DNA of 64,000 bases, taken from Chitinophagaceae bacterium. Lineage in GTDB: Bacteria > Bacteroidota > Bacteroidia > Chitinophagales > Chitinophagaceae. The stretch is from NCBI GenBank assembly GCA_947371755.1, contig CANBQT010000001.1, positions 1 through 64,000 on the forward strand. The letters are read 5' to 3'. The translations under genes were made by a program, and so were the position numbers. Position 1 is the first letter of the stretch. Each line of letters opens with the position of its first letter. Below are positions 8,877-17,596 of this stretch, one piece after another. The notes under the pieces were generated by a model. It made no database searches. It had not been told where the DNA came from and saw nothing but the letters and a program-made list of their open reading frames with translations.

Positions 8877-10550
8877 ATGAATAGATTGTTTTTTGCTTTA
8901 TTATTAATTTTTGTTATCGCATGCAGTAAACCTGACGCTCCTTCTTCATCCAATCCATCTAATTCCTTACCTACCGCATCCATTAAAGGATCTGATTCGT
9001 TGAAAGCTGGTGATTCAACTTCGATTATTTTCTCATTTACTGGCACCGCGCCATTTAAACTGGTATATAGTGATGGCGTATCCAATTATTCAGTAGACAA
9101 TATTTCAACAAACTACTTTTCCATTTTTGCAAAATCATCAAAAACTACCATTTATAAACCTGTTAGTATATCAGATAAATTTTCAAACGGTACTGTTTCG
9201 GGTGAATTTAATTTATGGATACAACCTAAGTTTATCTCAAAAACAGCTAACTACTCCGGCATCAATCTAACGGTTGGAAATATTAATAATAATAAATTCT
9301 TCAGAGGCAACTACTATTCATTGGATGATATTAATGCACAATTTAGTTTTAAACTTTCCGATGGCAATACCTATCAGATGAACGACCATAGCTATGTTTT
9401 TTTTGATTATAATAATGATGGGTATTTAGATCTGTTTGGCTGGCTATATAATTTGAACCCCGTGATGGGAAGAAATTCTGGAAAATATATTTTAATTGAA
9501 AATGTTTTAAGTACGAGAAGAAAAATTAATTTTTTTGATTCTGACATAGCATGGCCTTCAGGAATGGAATTAAACGATTTTAATAATGATGGTGTGAAAG
9601 ATGTTGTATTTTACTCTTATAATAACCATGCTGATATTGGAGGACTATCAACAAACACGGCAAAATCCGTAAAAGTTATTTTATTTAATTCAAACGGAAC
9701 CTTTAAAGAAACCAATGCTACTGCTCCCTTAATTGTTCATGATATGTCTACGGGAGATTTGAACAACGATGGTTTGGCGGATTTGTTAGTATGGGAATAT
9801 GATCTTATCTCAAAACCAAGAATCTATTTAAATAATGGAACTGGCTTATTTACAGAAACACCTATCAGTAATATCAACGGTCTTCAAGAAATATTAAATA
9901 CCCACTCCAGTGGATTTGCATCCATTGCGAATGAATTATATGATATAAATGGAGATGGTATTTTAGATATCATCACTGCTACAGAAATTGGGGGCAGAGG
10001 CTGGGACTATACTTATCATAACGATTTTTTAAGTTATAAAATTCCACAGCAACGCATTTATTGGGGCAGCGGCAACGGCAAGTTTGATTTCGCATCAAAT
10101 TATACAGACTTACCAAATAACTCGATAGAAACTTGGTCCAGAACCCAACCTAGCGCCAATGACTCTGTCACATTGTTTAATCAAAATGCAAAAACCGCAC
10201 TTGGTTTTAATTTTTTTGATTTTAATAACGACGGCAATATGGATATCGTTACAGCGATAACTCCAAATTATAAAGGCTATACCATTCAATTACACCAAAA
10301 CTTGGGTAATAAAACTTTTAAGGATGTTACTATTGATTTAGTTGGCAACTTTAATGGACTACTTGGAGGTTCTAATCATACAGGAGTAAATGGTGACTTT
10401 CCCAATTTTTATGAATTAAGACCTTATGATGTGGATGGAGATGGAGATTTAGACTTAGTTCCTCATGGTGTTGCCTGTTGGAATCCTTTTACCTATCCAA
10501 AGAATTTTTATTGGGAGAATAATGGCGGAAAATTTATTGTACATAAATAG
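8877..10550 (+). CDS. FG-GAP/VCBS-repeat lipoprotein
   Basis: A 557-residue lipoprotein: signal peptide with lipobox VIACS, then a Ser/Pro/Asn-rich linker. The rest consists of FG-GAP/VCBS-type repeats with Ca-binding loops of the form DxNxDGxxD: DYNNDGYLD, DFNNDGVKD, DLNNDGLAD, DINGDGILD, DFNNDGNMD and DVDGDGDLD. The expected fold is an integrin-like beta-propeller on the cell surface, with adhesion or polymer binding as likely roles. It has no C-terminal T9SS sorting domain, consistent with lipid anchoring. It lies 51 nt after the NHL propeller gene, so the two may be co-transcribed. Function inferred from fold only. Confidence 0.85.
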   Translation: MNRLFFALLLIFVIACSKPDAPSSSNPSNSLPTASIKGSDSLKAGDSTSIIFSFTGTAPFKLVYSDGVSNYSVDNISTNYFSIFAKSSKTTIYKPVSISDKFSNGTVSGEFNLWIQPKFISKTANYSGINLTVGNINNNKFFRGNYYSLDDINAQFSFKLSDGNTYQMNDHSYVFFDYNNDGYLDLFGWLYNLNPVMGRNSGKYILIENVLSTRRKINFFDSDIAWPSGMELNDFNNDGVKDVVFYSYNNHADIGGLSTNTAKSVKVILFNSNGTFKETNATAPLIVHDMSTGDLNNDGLADLLVWEYDLISKPRIYLNNGTGLFTETPISNINGLQEILNTHSSGFASIANELYDINGDGILDIITATEIGGRGWDYTYHNDFLSYKIPQQRIYWGSGNGKFDFASNYTDLPNNSIETWSRTQPSANDSVTLFNQNAKTALGFNFFDFNNDGNMDIVTAITPNYKGYTIQLHQNLGNKTFKDVTIDLVGNFNGLLGGSNHTGVNGDFPNFYELRPYDVDGDGDLDLVPHGVACWNPFTYPKNFYWENNGGKFIVHK

Positions 10551-10631
10551 TAATGATTAAGTTTATGCAGGTTGGGGTTTATTCATCAAGATTACCTCAG
10601 ATATTTGTTTCTAAATTTAAATGCCTATACA

Positions 10632-10877
10632 GTGTGGATAGAAATAAACAATCAATTAAAACAAAGTTTCCAGTTTAAAAACTTTAAAGAGGCTTTTAGT
10701 TTCATGACACAGGTTGCTTCCGTAGCTGAAAAAATGAATCACCATCCCAATTGGAGTAATGTTTATAATAAAGTAGATATCACTCTTTGTACCCACGATG
10801 CGAATAATTGCATCACAGATAAAGATTGGCAACTTTCCAAAGAAATATCCAGCATTTTTCAAACTTTTAAAGATTAA
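10632..10877 (+). CDS. 4a-hydroxytetrahydrobiopterin dehydratase (PCD/DCoH)
   Basis: Pterin-4a-carbinolamine dehydratase removes water from 4a-hydroxytetrahydrobiopterin to recycle the cofactor of aromatic amino-acid hydroxylases. The signature is complete: FKEAFSFM, then [16 protein letters not shown] and LCTHDANN, with the HHP and THD His residues and a late Asp. I prefer the GTG at 10632 (81 aa, starting VWIEINNQL), because the family normally begins there. A TTG at 10572 would add 20 residues with no similarity to the family. No phenylalanine hydroxylase gene lies in the window, so the partner must be elsewhere, or the enzyme may serve another pterin, such as molybdopterin. Confidence 0.88.
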   Translation: MWIEINNQLKQSFQFKNFKEAFSFMTQVASVAEKMNHHPNWSNVYNKVDITLCTHDANNCITDKDWQLSKEISSIFQTFKD

Positions 10878-10942
10878 TGTTTAAGTAATACTGTAATAAT
10901 CAATCTTGAAAGACTTGCGTATAAATTGCACGAAAATTAATT

Positions 10943-12013
10943 ATGGGCAAGCGCTATATCTTATTTGTATTTCTAACAATAGTTTTAAGTCATGCTTTTG
11001 GACAATCGGCTTCTCAGCATAAAAAAGTAATTGTTATCACAACCGATGGTTTACGTTGGCAAGAAGTTTTTAAGGGCTTAGATACGTCCATTTTAAAAAT
11101 GAAGTCTTTTCAAAAAGGCGATAGTGCTGCAGCTGCGGAAAAATTTGGAGGATTAAACGATGAAGAAAGAAGAAAAAAATTAATGCCTTTCTTTTGGTCA
11201 ACCATCGCAAAAAATGGAGAGATTCATGGCAACCGTACAAAGGGAAGTAATGTAGATAATGCGAACCCATATTGGTTTTCATACCCAGGCTACAGTGAAA
11301 TCTTAACGGGTCAGGTTGATACAGCAGTAAATTCGAATGAATATAAAGCCAATCCGAATACCAACTTTTTTGAGTACCTCAACAGTTTACCATTTTACAA
11401 AAACAAAGTGGCAGCCTATGGCGCCTGGGATGCTTTTAAAAGAATCTTGAACGAAAAAAGAGCCGGTTTCCCAGTCATCAATGGCAATCAAATAGATAGT
11501 AGTTTACTAAAGGATTCAGACATGAAATTTCTTTCTAAAATCATGGCTGAAAGTTATCAGCCCTTTGGAAAAGATGAAACCCTGGATGTATTTATCAAAT
11601 TTCAGGCTTTGCATTATTTGAAAACTAAAAAACCAAATGCCTTATATCTTTCGATGGGAGAAACCGATGAGCTGGCACATGCTGGAAATTATCCCGCTTA
11701 TTTAAATGCCATCCATACTTTCGATAAACTGTTGAAAGAGATTTACAATTTTGTTGCAACTGATCCGGAATATAAGGGTAACACAGTTATATTAATTACA
11801 ACAGACCATGGCAGGGGTGATGTAAATAAAATGCAATGGACCTCCCATGGATCCAAGATTGCAGGTTCCCATCAAATCTGGTATGCCATGATGGGAGCTG
11901 GTGTGCTACCAATGGGAGAGGTAACTAAGAATGAACAAGTGTATCAAAAAGAACTGATACACAAAGTAGCTGCATTGATGAGTCTACCATTTACTTCAGT
12001 AAAAAAAGACTAA
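10943..12013 (+). CDS. alkaline-phosphatase-superfamily hydrolase, exported
   Basis: A 356-residue protein with a Sec signal peptide (LSHAFGQ). It belongs to the alkaline phosphatase/phosphodiesterase/sulfatase superfamily: the first metal-binding strand VIVITTDGLRW has the ligand Asp, and a late LITTDHGRGD carries the paired Asp and His ligands, with another His in SHGSKIAGSH. The nucleophile is probably a Ser or Thr in SYPGYSEILTG. A DELAHAGNY segment supplies further Asp/His ligands. The overall pattern is closest to the nucleotide pyrophosphatase/phosphodiesterase branch. Periplasmic; substrate unknown. A terminator follows immediately. Confidence 0.82.
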   Translation: MGKRYILFVFLTIVLSHAFGQSASQHKKVIVITTDGLRWQEVFKGLDTSILKMKSFQKGDSAAAAEKFGGLNDEERRKKLMPFFWSTIAKNGEIHGNRTKGSNVDNANPYWFSYPGYSEILTGQVDTAVNSNEYKANPNTNFFEYLNSLPFYKNKVAAYGAWDAFKRILNEKRAGFPVINGNQIDSSLLKDSDMKFLSKIMAESYQPFGKDETLDVFIKFQALHYLKTKKPNALYLSMGETDELAHAGNYPAYLNAIHTFDKLLKEIYNFVATDPEYKGNTVILITTDHGRGDVNKMQWTSHGSKIAGSHQIWYAMMGAGVLPMGEVTKNEQVYQKELIHKVAALMSLPFTSVKKD

Positions 12014-12036
12014 TTATTAGCATAAATAACATAGAA

Positions 12037-12070
12037 CTTCCCCAAATGTAAAAGGTTGGGGATTTTTTTA
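12037..12070 (+). terminator. terminator of the phosphatase-superfamily gene
   Basis: Stem CCCCAA/TTGGGG (12040-12045 with 12056-12061) followed by T-rich tract; 24 nt after the stop codon. Confidence 0.75.
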
Positions 12071-12114
12071 TTCTATAACGTTCTTTAAATAGTAAGCAAA
12101 TCATCCAAAAGGGG

Positions 12115-12146
12115 AAATAAAAAACCACCCTTTACTAAAGGATGGT
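12115..12146 (-). terminator. second minus-strand terminator hairpin
   Basis: Stem 12124-12133 with 12137-12146. The single C/A mismatch on the plus strand becomes a G-U pair on the minus strand, and the T run follows in minus-strand direction, so it works only for leftward transcripts. It backs up the terminator at 12294-12330. Confidence 0.5.
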
Positions 12147-12293
12147 TCTTGTTTAAATTTCTCAGGGGGGAATGAAAAGTATAGTTTTAGTTTTGCTGAG
12201 AACTTGTTAATCTTGTTTAAAATTATACGTCTTTTTTTAAACAAGATTTATCGTTTTACGCATCTAATAAAAATATTTAATCAATTTAAAAGC

Positions 12294-12330
12294 AAAAGAA
12301 CATCCAACTCATTAGATTCGATGTTCTTTT
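12294..12330 (-). terminator. terminator of the sialidase-like lipoprotein gene
   Basis: Perfect 11-bp stem AAAAGAACATC/GATGTTCTTTT (12294-12304 with 12320-12330), 13 nt after the stop codon of the minus-strand gene; T-rich on both sides. Confidence 0.75.
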
Positions 12331-12342
12331 ATAGTAGGCCCA

Positions 12343-13632
12343 TTATTTTTTAAACTGAATCTCGAATTCCGATATATAAACAGACGTATCCTTAGTTTGA
12401 TCTTTATAAAATAACCTGGCTTTTTCACCCATATTAAAAGTGGTTAACTTTTTTTTGGATGCATCTGCATCACCAATGGGTTGTAATGCCGGATACCAAA
12501 GAGTGCTTCCTGCTTTAGTTAAAATAAGCTGGGGCTTACTCCAATCTTGAGAATTGCTTTCATCTAATACTTCGTTTTTATTAAAAGATATAAAGATGCT
12601 ACTACCCTTCCAGGAAGCCCCCTCCGCTTTAGCCATTAACATCACCCAGGATTTCAAATAACTGTTCCAGCTTACAGAAGGCCCCCAGTAATATTTGCTA
12701 TTAACATGAGAAGTTGGTCCACCTCCTTCTGAAATAGGAATTTGAAGCGTTTGAATGGGCTTACCAATACCATCATAGATGGCCGCGTAATTTTTTCCGT
12801 CCCATCTTTTTGCTTTACCAGTAGGTTGATCTAAATCTGATAATTTAATTCTTGCCATACTGATACACTGGCCAGCTCTTTCAATGTTCGGATCATAGGT
12901 TGATGATTCAAATGTAGCAGGGTAACCATACTCTCCATAAAATATATATAAATAATCGCCGCTTGCAACTGCAGATGGATCACCTACTCCTCCTGCAAAT
13001 GTGATTGAGTTATTATATGGTTTAAGGATCATGCGATCTTGATTGTCTTCTAAAATAATCCCTTTGTTTTCCCAGCTAAGACCTCCATTCAGTGATTTCA
13101 TAATACCTATTCTACAAACTGCCGCAGGTGTAGTTTTACCGGTTAATCCTTCTGGCCAGTTAGCATTCATATAGCCTTTGCCAGTTTGAACATTATAAGG
13201 ATATGTTTGAGGATAATTTTCATTGTGATACAAAGCATACAATGTTTTTCCAGATGGATCTCTTTTATCCTGATAAATAGTTTCAAACCAAACCGCACCG
13301 TGTAATCCTAATGCTGTAGGTGCTATATTCTTGGGCATGAGAGGAGGCGTAAACTCTTTAAATTTTCGATTAAATACTTCTGCCACATTTTTACCATCAG
13401 CATATTTTAATTCATTGGAATAACCCCATAAAGGGTCTTCCCCATACTTTCCTGGAAAAATCCTAAAAGTATCTCCTATCCAGGCTTCCGCCATATTACA
13501 ATCGACGAATGATTTAAAATAAATGGATGATGATTTTTTCAATTCAAAATTGGGAGAGCCTGCTTCTTTTTTTTCTTTGCACATAGCCAAGAAAAGAGGC
13601 AAAACGGCCATGTATTTGAAAGATTTTAACAT
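12343..13632 (-). CDS. sialidase/DUF4185-like beta-propeller lipoprotein
   Basis: A 429-residue protein with a lipoprotein signal (LPLFLAMCKEK). Sequence features suit a five- or six-bladed glycosidase-like propeller: an Asp-box-like SLNGGLSWENKG, GGVGDPSAVASGDYLYIFYGEYG (printed here as separate motifs GDPSAV and YLYIFYGEYG), YYWGPSVSWNSYLKSW and a late TLWYPALQP. Enzymes of the GH33/GH43/DUF4185 group look like this, but I cannot place the catalytic acid residues. Probably a periplasmic or surface glycan-acting or glycan-binding protein. Single gene, divergent from the DUF6370-like gene with 36 nt between starts. Confidence 0.6.
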   Translation of the reverse strand: MLKSFKYMAVLPLFLAMCKEKKEAGSPNFELKKSSSIYFKSFVDCNMAEAWIGDTFRIFPGKYGEDPLWGYSNELKYADGKNVAEVFNRKFKEFTPPLMPKNIAPTALGLHGAVWFETIYQDKRDPSGKTLYALYHNENYPQTYPYNVQTGKGYMNANWPEGLTGKTTPAAVCRIGIMKSLNGGLSWENKGIILEDNQDRMILKPYNNSITFAGGVGDPSAVASGDYLYIFYGEYGYPATFESSTYDPNIERAGQCISMARIKLSDLDQPTGKAKRWDGKNYAAIYDGIGKPIQTLQIPISEGGGPTSHVNSKYYWGPSVSWNSYLKSWVMLMAKAEGASWKGSSIFISFNKNEVLDESNSQDWSKPQLILTKAGSTLWYPALQPIGDADASKKKLTTFNMGEKARLFYKDQTKDTSVYISEFEIQFKK

Positions 13633-13668
13633 AACTTGACTTTATATTTTGTAATCTAATGAACAACT

Positions 13669-14004
13669 ATGAAAAAAACTATTTTAACACTTATTGTATC
13701 GTTTTTTGTTTTGATGGCTTTTTCTCAAAATGCTTCAAAAAAGAAACTGGCATTTGATCCATCAAAAAAAACTTACACTTTAGAAACTGCCTGCGGTACT
13801 TGTATGTTTAAAATGAAAGGCACAACCTGTGCACTAGCTGTTAAGTTTAATAATAAAGCATATTACGTGGATGGCACTGGTATTGATGATCATGGAGATG
13901 CACATGATAAAGATGGATTTTGTAATGCAATTAGAAAAGCAAAAGTGCAGGGAGAAATTGTAGGAGATAAATTTTTGGTTTCCTATTTTGAGTTAATCAA
14001 GTAA
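13669..14004 (+). CDS. DUF6370-like exported Cys protein
   Basis: A 111-residue protein with a signal peptide ending FSQ. The mature domain has four conserved-looking Cys: a CGTC pair, one in GTTCALAV and one in DGFCNAIR, plus an acidic/His-rich DDHGDAHDKDG stretch. This matches my memory of the DUF6370 family of small Bacteroidota periplasmic proteins. The CxxC and His/Asp-rich loop suggest metal binding or a disulfide, but no function is established. Divergent from the sialidase-like gene. Confidence 0.7.
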   Translation: MKKTILTLIVSFFVLMAFSQNASKKKLAFDPSKKTYTLETACGTCMFKMKGTTCALAVKFNNKAYYVDGTGIDDHGDAHDKDGFCNAIRKAKVQGEIVGDKFLVSYFELIK

Positions 14005-14131
14005 AGAAAACAGATTAAATTATTGTAGAGGGATTAAAATTGAAAAAATGTATGAATTATACAATATTATAAATCTATGATGTAAGAAAACAACTGGGTA
14101 ATTAGGGAAATTACACCCTAAATTACCTGCA

Positions 14132-14542
14132 ATGTCAAACAGTGATCTTACATCCATGAACAAACATAAATCTGAGATTATTGAAACCTCAGAAGGATTT
14201 AAAAATAGAGAAGTTTTAGATTTAGCAACCCCTCAGCTCATCATAGAATTGGTTGAATACGTTCCGAATTCTATTTTACGTAAAACCATCTTAAAAAAAG
14301 CAACTGGAAGTGTTACAGTAAGTTCATTCGACACAGAAGAAGCTCTATCTGAAAGAATTTCTCCTTTCGCTACCTTTATTCAAATCATCGACGGGAAAGC
14401 AGAAATCTTGATCGCAGGAAAAAGTACAACTTTATTATGTGGACAAAGTATCATCATCCCAGCACATACAGCTCATGTAGTAAAAGCTGATGGCAGGTTC
14501 AAAATGCTGCAAACTGTTATCAAAAGCGGTTATGATATTTAA
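14132..14542 (+). CDS. small cupin-domain protein
   Basis: A 136-residue single-domain cupin with no signal peptide. The barrel core reads IQIIDGKAEILIAGKSTTL, then a GQSIIIPAHTAHVVKA turn with the two late His expected for cupin motif 2; motif 1 lacks the usual HxH, so metal binding may be weak or absent. The first ATG at 14132 is used; a second at 14156 (MNKHKSE) is equally possible. Monocistronic. Role unknown: cupins of this size act as isomerases, dioxygenases or sensors. Confidence 0.75.
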   Translation: MSNSDLTSMNKHKSEIIETSEGFKNREVLDLATPQLIIELVEYVPNSILRKTILKKATGSVTVSSFDTEEALSERISPFATFIQIIDGKAEILIAGKSTTLLCGQSIIIPAHTAHVVKADGRFKMLQTVIKSGYDI

Positions 14543-14549
14543 CAGTTAC

Positions 14550-14588
14550 AAAATAAAAATACCTTCCCCCATTTAAGGAAGAAGGTAT
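14550..14588 (-). terminator. terminator of the TonB-dependent receptor gene
   Basis: Stem ATACCTTC/GAAGGTAT (14559-14566 with 14581-14588), with a T-rich tract on the minus-strand side; about 50 nt after the receptor stop codon. Confidence 0.6.
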
Positions 14589-14635
14589 GTTACGATTGCC
14601 GGACAATTGCCCTATATTAATCTAAACTCCAAACG

Positions 14636-17269
14636 CTATTGCGAAATCTGCATGGCATCCTGTGTTCCTGAACTTTTAAAATTCTGACGCTTTAATAGTG
14701 ACACATCTAATTTTCCAAAACGATACGAGAAATTAATAGATACCATTTGCGGATTATTTAATCGATAATATTCCTGATAGAAGAATGGACTTGTTGAAAT
14801 CTGCATTGTAGATCTTGTTCTAAAAATATCGCTCATACTTAGAGATATGGATGCAGCATCATTTTTCATGAATGTTTTTCTGATAGCGATATCAATTCCC
14901 CAGTTAGGTTTGATATAACCCTGAGAAGAACTCTGCGATTGCATGCCGGGAGGTCCCATCATACCACCACCCTGACTTACAGGTAAATTGGTCTTACTTT
15001 GATATACACCTGATAACTGCACACTTAATTTGGAAGCAACCTTGAACGTGTTATTCAATTTTCCAAACCAACTCACCATGGCGTCTTGCTGCTTTGCACC
15101 TGGCACATTGGATACATTGATCTGAGACTTGTAAATATTGATGTTAGTGGTAACATCCCACCACTTGGTCAACTTATTGACTGATGTGATTTCTGCTCCA
15201 TAATTGTAGCTCGATGAAGCGTTGATGAAAGAGTTAATCAGATATAATTTTCCAGAAGGGCTATAAGATGAATCTAAATATCTTGTAATTAGATTATTGG
15301 TATGCTTATAATACAAGGAAATCAACAAACTATTGCCTGCTTTAAACGTCTTGTTATAAGAGAATTCAAATGAATTGGTAAATTCCGGAACTAGATTTGG
15401 ATTACCTCTTGTGATATTTGATAGATCAGTTGAATCTGTAAATGGAATGATCTGGAAGAAATTAGGTCTGTTGATCCTTCTAGAAAAATTCAATTGCAAT
15501 TCCTGATTCTTTTTCAATTTTTGACTTAAGAATATGGAAGGAAATAAACTGATAGGGTAATTATTACTGAATTGCTGTCCCGTGTTACTGATGATACCAT
15601 TATAATTACTTGCCTCAGCTCTTAACCCAATCTGATATCCAAAATCCTTGATAGAACTGGTAACGGTTGTATAAGCAGCATATACATCGTCTGTATTAGA
15701 ATAATTATTGGATGCTGCACTATTCTTGATCCAAGCGCCTGTTGGGGACATTAAATAAGTATCATTTGCGTTACTTAATTTTCTCAACTGCATTCTTAAT
15801 CCTGCTTCTAATTTTGTTTTCTTAGTAATTGGATTTACAAAATCGGTTTGAAAAGTAGTAAACTGATTGGTACCATCTGCTACTTGTTTTTGCACTAACG
15901 TACCATTCAAAATATCCTTATTTGAATAATAGTTCGTATTGTACTGCGACAAACTATTGTTTTTACCTGAGAATATATTTCCGTCAAATGTTAACTGTTC
16001 CCCTTCTTTTGCAAAGTTGTGTACCACTCCAAATTGAACACCAAATGCATTGAAATTCCTTTCACCTGTGGTGGTTCTCTCATTATAGTTTAGCACTTTC
16101 CCAGGATTATCAAGACTATCGCTTTTGATCATTGAATTCGGCTTAAAAGATCCATGTACCCTGATTCCTGAAAGAGAAATGGTAGTGCGATTGGTTACAT
16201 AATAATCTAATCCAATCTTACCAAATACAAATGCGCCATTCGTCTTATCTGTATTATTCTGATAAACTCGTGCAGTATCATTTCCATAAGTAGTTCTTGA
16301 AGTAGTTCCCTCTGCTTTATTTTTCATGGCATTCACCATCAACGCAGATGAAAAATTAAACTTACCCTGACGTACATTAAAATTTCCGCCAGTATTAAAA
16401 CCGCCCCTGCTATTCAAACCTGCCATCAGGTTTCCGTTATAACCTGATTTTCTATTTTTCTTCAAAACAATGTTCAGAATTCCTGCGTTACCACCACTGG
16501 CATCATATTTTGCACTCGGATTAGTTATTACTTCAACTGATTGAATGGCATCAGCTGGTATTTGATCTAATGAAAGCGTAGTTGGTCTACCATCAATATA
16601 TAATTGAGGTGTTGCATTTCTTAATTTTACATTTCCATCAATATCTACTTGAACAGACGGCACGTTTCTCATCGCGTCTAACGCTGTTCCACCTGCACTA
16701 ACAATATCTTTTGTTACAATATAGGTTTTCTTATCAATATCCATTTTCAATAAAGGAGCACTTGACACTACTGTAACTGCCTGCAGCTGTACTGCATCTT
16801 CAGTTAATTTTATATTGCCAAGATCTTTATCAAGCGCATTCAGCATTCCACTCATGGCTGCCATTGGATTGGCATTATTTCCCGCAGGAGCGGAAGGCTT
16901 TCCCATAGCACCCATCATTTGAAAACTGATACTTTTCTCATATGGCTTATATCCGACTGCTGAAATTTTTAATTTCAATGCACCCATAATGGGCAATTCT
17001 TCAAAGCTAAACTCCCCTATTGCGCTGGAGTTAACTGCTTTCAACAATACGTCCTTGGTTTTCTTACTTACAGAGTCATATTTTTTATGCATCAATACCG
17101 CTGATGCCTCAGGTATTGCTTTGCCTGAACTATCAACAATTTTCCCATAGATATGTCCAATATTCATGGCGCCAGGGCTTTTGGCGGCGCCTGCCATAGC
17201 ACCTGGAAATTGGGCAAATGAAAAATTGGCAACTAAGATCATTGCCAATAAGTAACTTATTTTCTTCAT
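14636..17269 (-). CDS. TonB-dependent outer-membrane receptor (OMP_b-brl_3 type)
   Basis: An approximately 877-residue outer-membrane protein. The ATG at 17269 starts a good signal peptide (MKKISYLLAM...NFSFAQ); an in-frame ATG at 17281 only adds four residues. Next comes a carboxypeptidase-regulatory-like beta-sandwich (IYGKIVDSSGKAIPEA), then a plug domain (GGTALDAMRNVPSV, QLYIDGRP, SVEVITNPSAKYDA) and a long beta-barrel ending in an aromatic-rich strand set (VSINFSYRFGKL). It belongs to the barrel type seen in Bacteroidota transporters without a SusD partner; none is adjacent here. Gly/Met/Pro-rich stretches (GAAKSPGAMN, GGGMMGPPGMQ) are unusual. Ligand unknown. Confidence 0.85.
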   Translation of the reverse strand: MKKISYLLAMILVANFSFAQFPGAMAGAAKSPGAMNIGHIYGKIVDSSGKAIPEASAVLMHKKYDSVSKKTKDVLLKAVNSSAIGEFSFEELPIMGALKLKISAVGYKPYEKSISFQMMGAMGKPSAPAGNNANPMAAMSGMLNALDKDLGNIKLTEDAVQLQAVTVVSSAPLLKMDIDKKTYIVTKDIVSAGGTALDAMRNVPSVQVDIDGNVKLRNATPQLYIDGRPTTLSLDQIPADAIQSVEVITNPSAKYDASGGNAGILNIVLKKNRKSGYNGNLMAGLNSRGGFNTGGNFNVRQGKFNFSSALMVNAMKNKAEGTTSRTTYGNDTARVYQNNTDKTNGAFVFGKIGLDYYVTNRTTISLSGIRVHGSFKPNSMIKSDSLDNPGKVLNYNERTTTGERNFNAFGVQFGVVHNFAKEGEQLTFDGNIFSGKNNSLSQYNTNYYSNKDILNGTLVQKQVADGTNQFTTFQTDFVNPITKKTKLEAGLRMQLRKLSNANDTYLMSPTGAWIKNSAASNNYSNTDDVYAAYTTVTSSIKDFGYQIGLRAEASNYNGIISNTGQQFSNNYPISLFPSIFLSQKLKKNQELQLNFSRRINRPNFFQIIPFTDSTDLSNITRGNPNLVPEFTNSFEFSYNKTFKAGNSLLISLYYKHTNNLITRYLDSSYSPSGKLYLINSFINASSSYNYGAEITSVNKLTKWWDVTTNINIYKSQINVSNVPGAKQQDAMVSWFGKLNNTFKVASKLSVQLSGVYQSKTNLPVSQGGGMMGPPGMQSQSSSQGYIKPNWGIDIAIRKTFMKNDAASISLSMSDIFRTRSTMQISTSPFFYQEYYRLNNPQMVSINFSYRFGKLDVSLLKRQNFKSSGTQDAMQISQ

Positions 17270-17281
17270 GGGATTAAACAT

Positions 17282-17596
17282 TGCGTGATTTATAACACAA
17301 AAGTATCCCCATTGTTTAGTTGAAATTTGTAGAATGAGAAGAGTGGCCGAAATGAAGAGACGTACGGCAAAAAATTATGCGGAATGATCATTTTTCTGCA
17401 AGATTGAATTCATGCTATAAGATGAAACTTTTTCTACTGCCATTGTTTTGAATCTGAACATGACATTCCTCATGTTACTATATGCACAAAATCATTGTTT
17501 TAAAAAACACCTCAGGGTAATTTCACACCATATTTAATATACTAATGTTTAAACAGCATTCAAAAACCCATTAGAAATTCTGAAAAAACAAACAAT
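17282..17596. other. divergent intergenic region between receptor and flavoprotein genes
   Basis: About 315 nt with no open frame of note. It contains a TACTTTTG box for the minus-strand receptor (17298-17305). On the plus side I see no convincing promoter match upstream of 17597. Confidence 0.55.
17298..17305 (-). promoter_or_regulatory. candidate -7 box for the receptor gene
   Basis: TACTTTTG on the minus strand matches the Bacteroidota TAnnTTTG consensus and lies about 30 nt before the preferred start. No clear TTTG -33 element at the right distance. Confidence 0.35.

Larger units (their letters stand above)
12014..12342. other. convergent intergenic region packed with terminator hairpins
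   Basis: About 330 nt between convergent genes. It contains one plus-strand terminator (12037-12070) and two minus-strand ones (12115-12146 and 12294-12330). The rest is AT-rich without an open frame of note. Confidence 0.65.
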
